Source of the DNA: a virus
DNA: 41,317 nt
Virus record (IMG/VR): IMGVR_UViG_3300037882_001825
Coordinates: 1-41,317 of that record
Direction: 5' to 3' (one strand)
How positions within the stretch are numbered: position 1 is the first letter of the stretch; the number at the start of each line of letters is the position of its first letter. The notes beneath the pieces were generated by a model. That model was not told the DNA's origin. It worked only from the letters and a program-made list of their open reading frames with translations, and ran no database searches. Shown in pieces: positions 8,404 to 16,623 of this stretch. The position numbers and the translations under genes are program-made.

Positions 8404-9918
8404 GTGAACAAGCTCAAAGAACTGCTTGCCAAACTGAAGGCGCACGACGAAAAGATCGACGCCCTCCTGGCTCACGATGAACTGACTGCGGAACAACAGG
8501 CGGATTACGACCGTCTCGTTGGCGAGCGTGCCTCGACGCTGGCCGCTTACAACCGCGAGAAAGATCGTGTGGCCCGCGAAGAGGAGCGTGAGCAACTCGA
8601 AGCCTCCACTGCCGACCGCGAGCGGCGCACCGTGGCCAGTACGCCCAGTACGTCGCCGCCAGCGCAGCGGCGAACCACACCGGACACCCCGAAGATTCCT
8701 GCCGTGGCGTCTGCGCCGAAGCGGAAACTTCCTTCCGGCATCGAGGTTGAAGAACGCTGGATCAACGACCCCAGCAAGGGTTTTTCCTCGCACGTCGAAT
8801 TCTTGCGTGCCGTCATGGATGCTGGGCAGGGCCAGCGGGTTGATTCCCGCCTTCGTCCGCTCGCCATGGCGCACCACCGAGAGGAAGAGGACGCCCCGCG
8901 CGGGGCTGATTACCTCGTGCCTCTGGCCTTCACCCCGTCCGTGTCGCGCACGTCCATGATTGACGCGCTGACCCGGCAGGCCACGGCTGGCAGCGACGAG
9001 GCAGGCACCTACAGCGACCCCTACGGCGGGGTGCTGGTGGGCAAGTCGTTCCGCCCGGATCTGCTGAAGGTGATGCCGGAAGGCGACCCGATGGGGCAGT
9101 ACACGACCAAGGTGCCGATGGACACCCCGACCGTGGAAATCCCGGCACGGGTGGACAAGAACCACACTTCCAGCGTCAGCGGCGGGCTGCGTGTTTATCG
9201 CCGCGCTGAAACGCAAACGGCCTCGTCGAGCCGGATGGAACTCGAAACCGTCGAACTCAAGGCGTCGGCTCTGTTCGGCACTGCCTACGCAACCGAGGAA
9301 CTGCTGGCCCGCTCGCTCATCTCGTTCTTGGCCATTTTGAAGGCTGGGTTCAGCGATGAGTTCAATAGCAAACTCATCCGTGAGCGTCTCGAAGGCACGG
9401 GCGTCGGCCAGTACGAAGGTGTCCTCAACACCGACTGTATCGTGAGCGTGGCAAAGGAAACGGGTCAGGCTGCCGACACGCTGCTGAAGGAAAACATCGA
9501 CAAGATGGTTTCGCGCTGCTGGCGTTATGGCGTGGCCATCTGGCTCGCCAATCACGACTGCATCCCGCAACTCATGTCCTTGACGCAGACTGTGGGGACG
9601 GGCGGCGTGCCGGTTTCTTACTTCCAGATGCAGCCGGGCGGGCAGGCGTCGTTGCTGGGGCGACCGCTGTTTTTCAGCGAGTACATGCCGAAGATCGGCG
9701 ACACAGGCGACCTGCTTCTGGGCAATTGGGCCGAGTACCTCGAAGGCACGCTGTCGCCGCTACAGAACTCGGAAAGCATGCACGTTCGCTTTCTTGAGCA
9801 CGAACGCACGTTCAAATTCTGGATGGAGAATGCGGGCAAGGTGTGGTGGCGCTCGGCACTCACCCCGGCCAAGAGTGCGCAAACGCTGTCTCCGTTCGTG
9901 AAACTCGACGCTCGATAA
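8404..9918 (+). CDS. Major capsid protein, HK97 fold
   Basis: A 504-aa protein. Residues 1-75 are a charged coiled-coil like the HK97 delta (scaffolding) domain, followed by a Pro/Thr/Ser-rich linker (80-105) where the S49 protease probably cuts. The rest fits the HK97 fold: E-loop region around PMDTPTVEIPA, the ELLARS helix, and a C-terminal P-domain ending VRFLEHERTFKFWMENAGKVWWRSALTPA. The GTG at 8404 is chosen because GAGG lies 9 nt upstream; a TTG at 8395 would add three residues. Family call is firm. Confidence 0.9.
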   Translation: MNKLKELLAKLKAHDEKIDALLAHDELTAEQQADYDRLVGERASTLAAYNREKDRVAREEEREQLEASTADRERRTVASTPSTSPPAQRRTTPDTPKIPAVASAPKRKLPSGIEVEERWINDPSKGFSSHVEFLRAVMDAGQGQRVDSRLRPLAMAHHREEEDAPRGADYLVPLAFTPSVSRTSMIDALTRQATAGSDEAGTYSDPYGGVLVGKSFRPDLLKVMPEGDPMGQYTTKVPMDTPTVEIPARVDKNHTSSVSGGLRVYRRAETQTASSSRMELETVELKASALFGTAYATEELLARSLISFLAILKAGFSDEFNSKLIRERLEGTGVGQYEGVLNTDCIVSVAKETGQAADTLLKENIDKMVSRCWRYGVAIWLANHDCIPQLMSLTQTVGTGGVPVSYFQMQPGGQASLLGRPLFFSEYMPKIGDTGDLLLGNWAEYLEGTLSPLQNSESMHVRFLEHERTFKFWMENAGKVWWRSALTPAKSAQTLSPFVKLDAR

Positions 9919-9964
9919 CCGGCACTATCCGGCTTTGCTGCCGGTTCATTGGGAGAAAATTAAC

Positions 9965-10438
9965 ATGGCTTCCGCAGTCGCAACGCAACACATTCGGGAC
10001 AGTTTTCTCTTCCAGGTGTGGGATCACGACCCCAATAGCGCCAGCGCCATCGTGACCACGCCCGACGGCGGCACGACTGACCGCTATGTGGACATGCGGC
10101 AGTATAGCCACTTTGCCGCCATCGCCATTCAAACCGTCATCGGTTCCAGCAGCGGCATCACCAAACTGGAGATCGTCGCCGCCGAGGACACGTCGGGAAC
10201 CAACATCACCGCCGTCAAGGATTCGGGCACGGTCGATGCTGATGCGTTGTGTGACTGGCTCATGGAGGAATGCTCGGCGGAAGAGATTGCTCAGTTGGCA
10301 TCGTCCACGGGCTACTCGCTTCGCTACGTCGCCGCGCGGGTCACGCAGTCGAACTCCGGCGATGAAGCCGTGGTGGTGTACTTCGGCATTCCGTGCCGAC
10401 GCTACCTGAATCTGACGCCGGCAACCACGATTGCGTAA
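9965..10438 (+). CDS. Putative head-associated structural protein
   Basis: A 157-aa protein directly after the capsid gene with a good GGGAG site before its ATG. It appears beta-rich with repeated Thr/Ser/Val stretches and a helical insert (residues 93-115). Position suggests a capsid decoration or head-completion protein, but I do not recognise the family. Confidence 0.5.
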   Translation: MASAVATQHIRDSFLFQVWDHDPNSASAIVTTPDGGTTDRYVDMRQYSHFAAIAIQTVIGSSSGITKLEIVAAEDTSGTNITAVKDSGTVDADALCDWLMEECSAEEIAQLASSTGYSLRYVAARVTQSNSGDEAVVVYFGIPCRRYLNLTPATTIA

Positions 10439-10453
10439 CAGGAGAGTTGCTCC

Positions 10454-10663
10454 GTGGCTGTGACGAAGTTTGACCACAAACAAGCCTGTGCTCCTCCTCC
10501 GGTGGATCGCCGCCAGTCGGCTATCGAAGCACTGGCCCGCGACATCTACCTGCGCATGGTGACGGGACCGGCAGGGCAAAGCAAAACGCTCGTGGCGCTT
10601 GCCGAAATGGCACGCACGCAAGCCAAAGCCTTCTACGACACTGAACCAACAATCGAGGGCTAA
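10454..10663 (+). CDS. Hypothetical small helical protein
   Basis: A 69-aa protein with a GTG start preceded by AGGAG. Residues 18-62 form a predicted continuous helix with regular Ala/Leu spacing (AIEALARDIYLRM, then LVALAEMARTQAKAFYD). It is placed in the head gene run; function unknown. Confidence 0.55.
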   Translation: MAVTKFDHKQACAPPPVDRRQSAIEALARDIYLRMVTGPAGQSKTLVALAEMARTQAKAFYDTEPTIEG

Positions 10664-10665
10664 AC

Positions 10666-11595
10666 ATGCCTCGCACGAGCATTCCGCAAGCCGGTGGTAA
10701 TCGCAAAGTCGCAGAGCACAACCTGTACGACTTCCGCGCCCTGATACCCGCCAGTACGGGCAACATTTTCTTCGTGGACTCGGCACAGACCTCCGGTTCC
10801 GGGCTGTCTCCCGAAGATCCTGTTTCGACCATCGACGCAGCGATCAACCTTTGCACGGCCTCCAATGGTGACATCATCGTCGTGATGGAAGGCCATTCGG
10901 AAACCATCTCCACGGCTGGTGCGATTGCGATGGACGTGGTTGGCGTGTCCATCATCGGGCTTGGACATGGGGCGTCTGTTCCGCTTGTTACCTTCAGCGA
11001 AACGGATGCAACGTGGGACATCAGCGCGGCAGATTGCCTGGTCAAGAACATTCGCGTGACGAGTTCAGTCAACGAACTGGTGACAATGTTCAGCGTCACT
11101 GCGGCCAATGTCACCATCGACGCCGTGAACTACGTCGATCCGGGGGCGGCCCTGGAAACGCTCCAGTTCCTTCTGACGACGAATGCTGCCGACTACCTGA
11201 CCATCAAGAACTGTCATCACGTTGCCTCGACCGCTGGGGCGAGCGCCCAGAAGTGGATCAGTCTGATCGGCGTGGAAGCCCCGCGCATTCTCGATTGCAC
11301 GTTCATTCTGGCTTTGTTCGACCATGCAACGACGGCGACCATTTCCGGGGATGCCAGCGTGCGACGCGCCGAAATCGGTCGCGTCCGCTGTCATCAGACC
11401 GGGTACTCATCGGCGATTGTGTCCGTGTTCCTGATTGCTTCGGGCGGCACGGGCATGACCTACGATTGCCGTTTGTACGCCGACACGGCGGCTCTGACCA
11501 CGATCAACGATTGTCCGACGTTTGCTCATTTCGAGAGCTACGTCAGCAACGACCTGGACAAGAACGGCATCATCGACCCCACGGTGGCAAGCTAA
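10666..11595 (+). CDS. Beta-helix-like structural protein (decoration or fibre)
   Basis: A 309-aa protein. The start of the domain, FVDSAQTSGSGLSPEDPVSTIDAA (about residues 36-60), matches the entry pattern of right-handed parallel beta-helix proteins, and the remaining 220 residues are regularly spaced short beta-strands with conserved Asn/Asp turns (NIRVTSS, DAVNYVDP, TIKNCHH, RILDCTF). No catalytic residues of polysaccharide lyases can be assigned. In the capsid neighbourhood it is more likely a capsid decoration or vertex protein than a tailspike, but that is inference. Confidence 0.6.
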   Translation: MPRTSIPQAGGNRKVAEHNLYDFRALIPASTGNIFFVDSAQTSGSGLSPEDPVSTIDAAINLCTASNGDIIVVMEGHSETISTAGAIAMDVVGVSIIGLGHGASVPLVTFSETDATWDISAADCLVKNIRVTSSVNELVTMFSVTAANVTIDAVNYVDPGAALETLQFLLTTNAADYLTIKNCHHVASTAGASAQKWISLIGVEAPRILDCTFILALFDHATTATISGDASVRRAEIGRVRCHQTGYSSAIVSVFLIASGGTGMTYDCRLYADTAALTTINDCPTFAHFESYVSNDLDKNGIIDPTVAS

Positions 11596-11607
11596 CGGAG
11601 GGGTTTT

Positions 11608-11883
11608 GTGGCCATCCGACTCGAAAGCACAACCCGACGCTTCATCGGTCTTTCCACCGATCCACGCCCGGTATCTGGGGCACAGGCCGATGGAGCGATT
11701 GCCGCAGAAATTCCTGTCGGGTCGAGCCTGCTGCTTACCGACACCTGGGAAATTGAACGCTGGGATGGGACGGCATGGCGGCACTCGGCACGGAGTGAAG
11801 AGATTGCTGAACGACTGGACGCTCAACTTGCCGTGATGCGTGAGATCAAGGACTTGCTTGAAGGGTTTTTCCACAGTCTCTAA
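11608..11883 (+). CDS. Hypothetical protein with C-terminal coiled coil
   Basis: A 91-aa protein, GTG start with a GGAGG site 7-9 nt upstream. The N-terminal part ends in DTWEIERWDGTAWRH, a beta-hairpin pattern frequent in small phage virion proteins. Residues 62-90 form a helix suitable for oligomerisation. Probably structural; function unknown. Confidence 0.55.
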   Translation: MAIRLESTTRRFIGLSTDPRPVSGAQADGAIAAEIPVGSSLLLTDTWEIERWDGTAWRHSARSEEIAERLDAQLAVMREIKDLLEGFFHSL

Positions 11884-11918
11884 TCCCGCCCAAAAGAACG
11901 CGGGGAAGGGGAACTTCA

Positions 11919-12557
11919 ATGTACGGATCACTGCCTTATTTCGACGGGTCCAAGGGTGACGCCAAGCCGGCTCTTTCTTCGGAGCGTGGGCTACTTACCC
12001 AGCAGGCACAGTCGCAACTCTTCCATGCCTCGCGGCAACGCAAGGTGTTCACGACGAGCATGGCGGCTGCGGGCGCAGTGCTGCCGATTTTCTCTGGCAC
12101 GACGCAGCAGTTTGGCCTGTTCAACCCGATGGGCAGCGGTCGCTTCTGCAACATCATCGAAATCGGCATGACGTATGTGGACACCACGGGCGCAGCCGGT
12201 GGCTACGTTCTGGCCCTGGTCAAGGACGCTGGCGGCGGCAAAGCGACGGGCGGCAACCTGACTTCCTACACCAAATTGTCGGTCTGGGATGCGATCAGCG
12301 ACGGCAACGAGGCCAGCGACTACAAGGCGTTCGGTCTGACGGCGTTTGGCTGCACCGCTCCCGTCATCTACCGGCATCTCGGTCAGAACCAACTGGTGAC
12401 GACTGCTGCCGATGCCACGACGGTTCCGTGGACGGCACGCCATCGTTTCGACGGCGATGTGGGTATTCGGCCCGGAACCGTCCTTTGCGTCGCTGGCAAC
12501 ATCGCCACGTTGACGAAGTGGGCCGTCAGCATCACCTGGTCCGAAGAACCAATCTAA
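11919..12557 (+). CDS. Putative virion structural protein, copy A of a tandem pair
   Basis: A 212-aa beta-rich protein, paralogous to the next gene. Shared features, in order, are an SER/ESR-x-L segment, SGTT, the LFNPMGSGRFCNIIEIG block aligning with LYNPLGSGVNAVIWYTG, and a C-terminal DGDVGIRPG...TWSEE block aligning with NGGLVLKPG...LWEEV. No family is recognised. Two copies side by side between capsid and connector genes suggest a multi-copy head or fibre component. Confidence 0.6.
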   Translation: MYGSLPYFDGSKGDAKPALSSERGLLTQQAQSQLFHASRQRKVFTTSMAAAGAVLPIFSGTTQQFGLFNPMGSGRFCNIIEIGMTYVDTTGAAGGYVLALVKDAGGGKATGGNLTSYTKLSVWDAISDGNEASDYKAFGLTAFGCTAPVIYRHLGQNQLVTTAADATTVPWTARHRFDGDVGIRPGTVLCVAGNIATLTKWAVSITWSEEPI

Positions 12558-12604
12558 CCCGCAACCGTGCATTCACAGCGGCGTGAGCCAAAAGGGGATA
12601 CGTC

Positions 12605-13249
12605 ATGTTTGGAACCGGACCTGGAACGATGCTGGCCAGCGTGGGACGCACCTCTGCTGGCGAAGGCAGTTACGAATCAGTCCAGATGGACGAGTCCCGA
12701 TCGCTGCGCACGATGCAAGGGCGACCGGCATTCTACGACGCTGTGATGCACGGCAACTGCTACGGCGTTGCCAATCAGGCGGGTGTGACAAGTCAGGCTG
12801 GCCTGTCCGGCACGACGCCGGTGCTTACCCTTTACAACCCGCTTGGCTCCGGGGTCAATGCGGTTATCTGGTACACGGGATCGACCTTTTCGGTTGCCTT
12901 TGCGGCGGCAGCGACGGTGTTTGTCGCCGTCGGCACCAACACGGCTGCGGCTGCCGTCACCGGGACATTGACCACGGCCCACCGCAATCTTCTTCTCGGC
13001 GCTGGCCAGGGGAACAAGGTGCAGGCGTTGCTTGCCGCAACGCTACCGGCAGCCCCGGTAGGCGTTGCCATTCTGGGCATGGGGTTGACCGGGGCAATTA
13101 CCACGGTGCCGCACATTCAGACGCTTGAACGCTGGTTCAATGGCGGACTGGTGCTGAAGCCTGGGTGCAATCTGAGCATTCAGACCAGCGCGGCCAGCGG
13201 CGCGAGCGGGACGTGGTGCGAATACCTCTGGGAAGAGGTGGCAGAGTGA
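12605..13249 (+). CDS. Putative virion structural protein, copy B of a tandem pair
   Basis: A 214-aa protein diverged from copy A (see 11919) but with the same layout: an ESRSL segment, SGTT, a LYNPLGSG block, a central Ala/Thr/Val-rich beta region (residues 95-175) and a terminal TWCEYLWEEV. Its stop overlaps the GTG of the connector gene. A structural role is inferred from position and duplication. Confidence 0.6.
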   Translation: MFGTGPGTMLASVGRTSAGEGSYESVQMDESRSLRTMQGRPAFYDAVMHGNCYGVANQAGVTSQAGLSGTTPVLTLYNPLGSGVNAVIWYTGSTFSVAFAAAATVFVAVGTNTAAAAVTGTLTTAHRNLLLGAGQGNKVQALLAATLPAAPVGVAILGMGLTGAITTVPHIQTLERWFNGGLVLKPGCNLSIQTSAASGASGTWCEYLWEEVAE

Positions 13250-13872
13250 ATTACAGCCCCTATCTGGAACCGATTCAGCCGCCGTTTATTACGTCGCTGC
13301 TCGGTCCTCTGGAGTTGGTCACGGCACCATCGGGGGCGCTTGTTTCCGTCACGACGGCGCAGGACTGGCTGCGTGTCGAGCACGACACGGATCAAACGCA
13401 AATCGCGGAGTTGGTCGAGGATGCCACGGAATACTGTGGCGAACTCATCAACGGACAAAGGCAATTGCGGCAGGCAACGTTCGATCTTCCTGTTGCCGAT
13501 TGGTGGTCATGGAAGTTGGAGTTGCCGCGCCCGCCGCTCGTATCGGTGGCGTGGGTGAAGTACCGGGATACGGCAGGCGATTTGCAAACGCTGGCCACAA
13601 CCTACTACGAGGTTCGCACGCCGGTCAAGATGCCGGGTCGCATTGAATGGATTACCACGAGCACGCTGCCGGAATTGCAGAGTGAGCGAGCGTATCCGAT
13701 CACCATTCGCTTCACCGCAGGGTACACAACGGCGACGCTGCCTGCCCCGATAAGGCGGGCAATTCAGTTTCTCGTGTCAGCGTGGTACGACGAGCGGATG
13801 CCGCGAAAACAGGACACAAGCGACACGGTAAGCAACCTGTTGCTTGGCTCTGGCTGGGGGAGTTATGGCTGA
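13246..13872 (+). CDS. Head-tail connector, gp6-like
   Basis: A 208-aa protein. Residues 35-75 carry the typical connector opening (VTTAQDWLRVEHDTDQTQI...LVEDATEYCGELI), and the C-terminal helix AIQFLVSAWYDERMP is also characteristic of HK97 gp6-like adaptor proteins, which bind below the portal. It is longer than the family's usual 100-ish residues because of a beta-rich middle part (residues 85-165). GTG at 13246 overlaps the previous stop. Confidence 0.8.
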   Translation: MNYSPYLEPIQPPFITSLLGPLELVTAPSGALVSVTTAQDWLRVEHDTDQTQIAELVEDATEYCGELINGQRQLRQATFDLPVADWWSWKLELPRPPLVSVAWVKYRDTAGDLQTLATTYYEVRTPVKMPGRIEWITTSTLPELQSERAYPITIRFTAGYTTATLPAPIRRAIQFLVSAWYDERMPRKQDTSDTVSNLLLGSGWGSYG

Positions 13873-14080
13873 ACCGAAAAACAAGACGCGCGCCCTGTTC
13901 TGCGACAATCACGGCAAAATCGTGACCAGTCTGTTTGTTTTGCGGGACAAGACGACGTTGACGCTGATGCACGACTACCCAGATTTCTTGCCTCAGCCGT
14001 CGTGGACGGCCAAAGGTCGCGGGTTTAGCCTGGAAATTCGCAGCGTGAACGGCAGAGTCCTTACCTGCGTGGAGGTCTAA
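13865..14080 (+). CDS. Hypothetical protein
   Basis: A 71-aa basic, beta-rich protein whose ATG overlaps the connector gene end by 8 nt. No domain is recognised. It is placed in the connector/neck gene run. Confidence 0.5.
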   Translation: MAEPKNKTRALFCDNHGKIVTSLFVLRDKTTLTLMHDYPDFLPQPSWTAKGRGFSLEIRSVNGRVLTCVEV

Positions 14081-14083
14081 CCA

Positions 14084-14449
14084 ATGGCTCTTTCTCTTGG
14101 CGTGACCCATCAGGCAATCCTGACTGCCGTTCACACGCTAACCGGGACGTTCATTTCCAGCGGGGACAACACCTACACGACCGCGCTGAGCGGCGAAGGG
14201 TCAACCACTTATACGTCATCGTCCAGTGTGCCGGTGACAAAGATCGCTTCAGGAACGGCAACGCTGTCCGGCGGCGCATTGACGATTGATTTAACGTCGC
14301 TTACGGGGTTGGCTGGAGAGGCCATCACGTTTAGCGGCCTGAAAGTGCAGTTCGCCTTCTTCCGTAATCCAACGAGCAGCGCGAACAACATTACGGTCGG
14401 ACGCGGTGCAACCAACGGCTACGGATTTGACGCGGCGGGCGGCTCATGA
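14084..14449 (+). CDS. Putative virion protein, cut by an in-frame TGA
   Basis: A 121-aa protein in the ATG-to-TGA form. It is Thr/Ser/Gly-rich and beta-strand-like, with a repeated STTYTSSSS-type segment, and ends at ATNGYGFDAAGGS. The same frame stays open for 45 codons after the TGA and encodes a natural-looking continuation, so the original gene was probably 14084-14587. TGG (Trp) to TGA is a one-base change that would explain the stop. Other genes here end in TGA, so TGA is not generally recoded. The short form may be non-functional, or read-through may make a minor long form. Confidence 0.6.
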   Translation: MALSLGVTHQAILTAVHTLTGTFISSGDNTYTTALSGEGSTTYTSSSSVPVTKIASGTATLSGGALTIDLTSLTGLAGEAITFSGLKVQFAFFRNPTSSANNITVGRGATNGYGFDAAGGS

Positions 14450-14587
14450 TCGATCATTCTTGACCCTGGTGCCTCGATATTAATTCGGGTTGCCGACAGC
14501 GCTCAAGACGTGGGCGCATCCGATCTGTCAATTGACCTGACGGGGACCGCATCGCAAACGCTTGAGTACATCCTCATCGCAGGATAA
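14450..14587 (+). other. In-frame continuation beyond the TGA (read-through or decayed end)
   Basis: From 14450 the frame of the preceding gene runs on for 45 sense codons to a TAA at 14585. It encodes a beta-rich segment starting SIILDPGASILIRVADSA and ending TLEYILIAG. No start codon or ribosome binding site introduces it, and coding character (third-position GC, plausible strands) continues without a break. Read as one protein the total would be about 167 residues. Confidence 0.55.
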
Positions 14588-14593
14588 CGAGTC

Positions 14594-14878
14594 ATGCAGT
14601 GCGGCAATGGCTACCGCGAAAAGGTGTGCTGGTCGCGTCCGCTGCCGGACGGCAAGTTTGAGTTTGTTGAAGAGTCTCTGGTGTTGTTGGTGCCGCTTGG
14701 CGGGGTGATCGCCGCGTTTCGGGTGGAAGAGTCTGCTGACATCGGCATCGCGGTTGGCTGGCTGGCCACGAAGAACTGGGCGCAGTATCGGGTGATCGAG
14801 GTAACGCCGTGTTCACAACAAAAAGTCGCGGTAATCCTCGACAGATACAGGCCGGTAGGCTCGACAAGCGGATCGTGA
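14594..14878 (+). CDS. Hypothetical protein, neck region
   Basis: A 94-aa beta-rich protein. It overlaps the head-tail joining gene by 70 nt in another frame, an unusually long overlap. The C-terminal residues (from QQKVAVILDRY) are encoded within the start of the next gene, so one of the two starts may be misplaced. No family is recognised. Confidence 0.45.
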   Translation: MQCGNGYREKVCWSRPLPDGKFEFVEESLVLLVPLGGVIAAFRVEESADIGIAVGWLATKNWAQYRVIEVTPCSQQKVAVILDRYRPVGSTSGS

Positions 14879-15168
14879 TTGAATCGCCGCAACTGGATGA
14901 GAACGAGTACGGCGGTGCCCCACGAAAGTACGCGGTTTTTCGGGAGTGTGCAGCGGCAGTCGTGCCCCTGGCGGGGTCGGAATTGGTGTGGGCACAACAA
15001 CTGCACGCAACGGCAACGCATCTGCTGGTGATTCGCTGGACACGCGGAATCACGCCAGCCATGCGGGTGAATTATCGGGGCAAGTTCTTCGAGATCGGTC
15101 TGGTGCTGGACCCCGAAGAACAGCGGCAGTTTCTTGAGTTGCTCTGTGTGGAAGAGGTCACGGGCTAA
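14809..15168 (+). CDS. Head-tail joining (head closure) protein
   Basis: A 119-aa protein of the phage head-tail joining family (SPP1 gp16 type). Visible signatures are AGRLDKRIVIESP at residues 15-27, AAAVVPLAGSELVWAQQLHATATHLLVIRW in the middle and MRVNYRGKFFEIGLVLDPEEQRQFLELLCVEE at the end. It closes the connector after packaging and forms the tail docking surface. The assigned GTG start gives the long overlap with the upstream gene; the conserved domain itself starts near residue 15. Confidence 0.85.
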   Translation: MFTTKSRGNPRQIQAGRLDKRIVIESPQLDENEYGGAPRKYAVFRECAAAVVPLAGSELVWAQQLHATATHLLVIRWTRGITPAMRVNYRGKFFEIGLVLDPEEQRQFLELLCVEEVTG

Positions 15169-15180
15169 AGGCGTTTGCCG

Positions 15181-15723
15181 ATGGCATGGACGTTCAAGGG
15201 GAGATTGGTTGGCGTGGAAGCAGCGGCAAAAGATTTACGCCGCTTCACTGTCGCTGTGCAAAAGAAGGTGTTGAAGAAGGCCATCACGAGGGGTTCGCAG
15301 ATTGTGTACAAGGCCGCTCGCCGAGTGGTCCCTGTGGATAGCAAACTCCTTCGCAAGAGCCTTTTTTACCGCGTGCGCGTGTATCGCAACAGCGGCGTGG
15401 TTATGTCCTTCATTGGCCCGCGCTATGGGTTCAGCAAGGATGTTCTCGGCAGGCCAAGGAACCCCGTACGCTACGCCCACATTATCCACAATGGGCGAAA
15501 GATGGTGGTTCCGAAGAAGGCAGGCGGATGGCTCAAGTGGCCGGTTGTGGGCGGTAAGTTTGTGCATGCCAAAAAGTCGAAGGCAGTTGCTGCCAACCCG
15601 TTCCTTCGCCGGACATTTAGCGGCACAAAAAGGCAAGTTGAGTTTGCCATGATCCGCGAGATTCATCTGGGGATCATGGCAGAACAGAGGCGACTGGCAG
15701 CATTGCGGAGGAAGGTGGCGTGA
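15181..15723 (+). CDS. HK97 gp10-like neck/tail completion protein
   Basis: A 180-aa very basic protein. The pattern of an early ALKDL-like helix (EAAAKDLRRF), the KKAITRGSQIVYKAARRVVPVDSKLLRKSL segment (about residues 37-65) and a C-terminal RNPFLRRTF-like block matches the HK97 gp10 family. ATG at 15181 is chosen over a TTG at 15175 because AAAGG sits 9 nt upstream. It comes directly before the tail terminator, as in related phages. Confidence 0.8.
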   Translation: MAWTFKGRLVGVEAAAKDLRRFTVAVQKKVLKKAITRGSQIVYKAARRVVPVDSKLLRKSLFYRVRVYRNSGVVMSFIGPRYGFSKDVLGRPRNPVRYAHIIHNGRKMVVPKKAGGWLKWPVVGGKFVHAKKSKAVAANPFLRRTFSGTKRQVEFAMIREIHLGIMAEQRRLAALRRKVA

Positions 15724-16157
15724 TTGCTTCGGGGTTGCGAAACCTGTTGATGACGACGCAGACGATCAACGATGTGGTGCGTCGGCGGGTCTACCCGGTT
15801 CGCGCGCCGCAGAACGCCAACTTCCCGCACATTGTCTACCGTCTGAGTTCTCTTCAGTTGACGGACGGTCTGGATATTGACGGCGACACCGCAGAGAGCC
15901 AGGGGCCGGATTCGGCGAACTTCGAGATTCGTTGCGCCGCGACCGAGTACGACGTGGCACATGAGTTGGCAGGGGCAGTGTTGACGCTTCTACGCGATCA
16001 TTCGGGCGTGATGGGGCTGAATTCGTCGCAGCGATGCAGGTATATCCGTGTGGAAAACATGCGTGATGAGGATGTGGAGCAACTACAGGGCCGCGACACG
16101 ACCGAGTTTGTGACTGTCGTAGACGCGCGCGTTGTTTACGACCCTACGGAGGTGTGA
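15720..16157 (+). CDS. Tail completion/terminator protein, DUF3168-like
   Basis: A 145-aa protein. It has a short N-terminal helix, RRRVYPVRAPQNANFPHIVYRLSS with the typical Pro-rich strand entry, and a C-terminal VVDARVVYDP strand, all matching DUF3168-type tail terminators that cap the tail tube at the head end. GTG overlaps the previous TGA (GTGA). Position between gp10-like and tail tube genes supports the call. Confidence 0.75.
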   Translation: MIASGLRNLLMTTQTINDVVRRRVYPVRAPQNANFPHIVYRLSSLQLTDGLDIDGDTAESQGPDSANFEIRCAATEYDVAHELAGAVLTLLRDHSGVMGLNSSQRCRYIRVENMRDEDVEQLQGRDTTEFVTVVDARVVYDPTEV

Positions 16158-16158
16158 G

Positions 16159-16590
16159 ATGGCTTGCAAGATGACTTCGGTAGGGGCAAAGCTCTACTAC
16201 GATGCCGATGGCGTCAGCACTTATACGCAACTGACCGGCATCATTTCCATGTCCGGTCCCGACCAGACCGTCGAAATGAAGGACCAGACGGACCTCGATT
16301 CGACTTCGGGCTGGAAAGAGTATTGCGCCGGCTTCAAGGACGGCGGCACGCTGACTGCGGTAATCCACGTCGTCAAGGCGATGATTAACACGATCCACGG
16401 CACGCTATTCGGCACCAACTACTATTGGGAAGTTCGTTTCCCCTTGCAGACTGGCGAATCCACAGCCAGCAAGTTTGGCTTCCAGGGAACGCTGAACGGA
16501 TGCTCGACGGAAATCCCCGCCGATGACACGGTGACGTGTCAAATCACGATCAAGGTAAATGGCCCGGTGACGTGGACGAGCGGCTCTTGA
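16159..16590 (+). CDS. Major tail tube protein
   Basis: A 143-aa protein. The segment VEMKDQTDLDSTSGWKEYCAGFKDGGTLTAVIHV (about residues 38-72) is the hallmark of siphophage tail tube proteins, and the remaining strands end in CQITIKVNGPVTW. The tube is built from stacked hexamers. ATG at 16159 follows GGAGG by 7 nt; upstream in-frame codons lie inside the previous gene. Confidence 0.85.
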   Translation: MACKMTSVGAKLYYDADGVSTYTQLTGIISMSGPDQTVEMKDQTDLDSTSGWKEYCAGFKDGGTLTAVIHVVKAMINTIHGTLFGTNYYWEVRFPLQTGESTASKFGFQGTLNGCSTEIPADDTVTCQITIKVNGPVTWTSGS

Positions 16591-16623
16591 TACAGACCTC
16601 GCCCGTTCCAGCAGAGAGACACC

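Noticed and set aside
8290-9570. A 426-codon open frame on the minus strand
   Set aside because: It is antisense to the major capsid gene and shows no domain; it is rich in Arg/His as expected for a shadow frame.
14084-14587. TGA recoded as Trp throughout the phage
   Set aside because: Many genes here (terL, portal, integrase, RHH and others) end in TGA at sensible positions, so general recoding does not fit.
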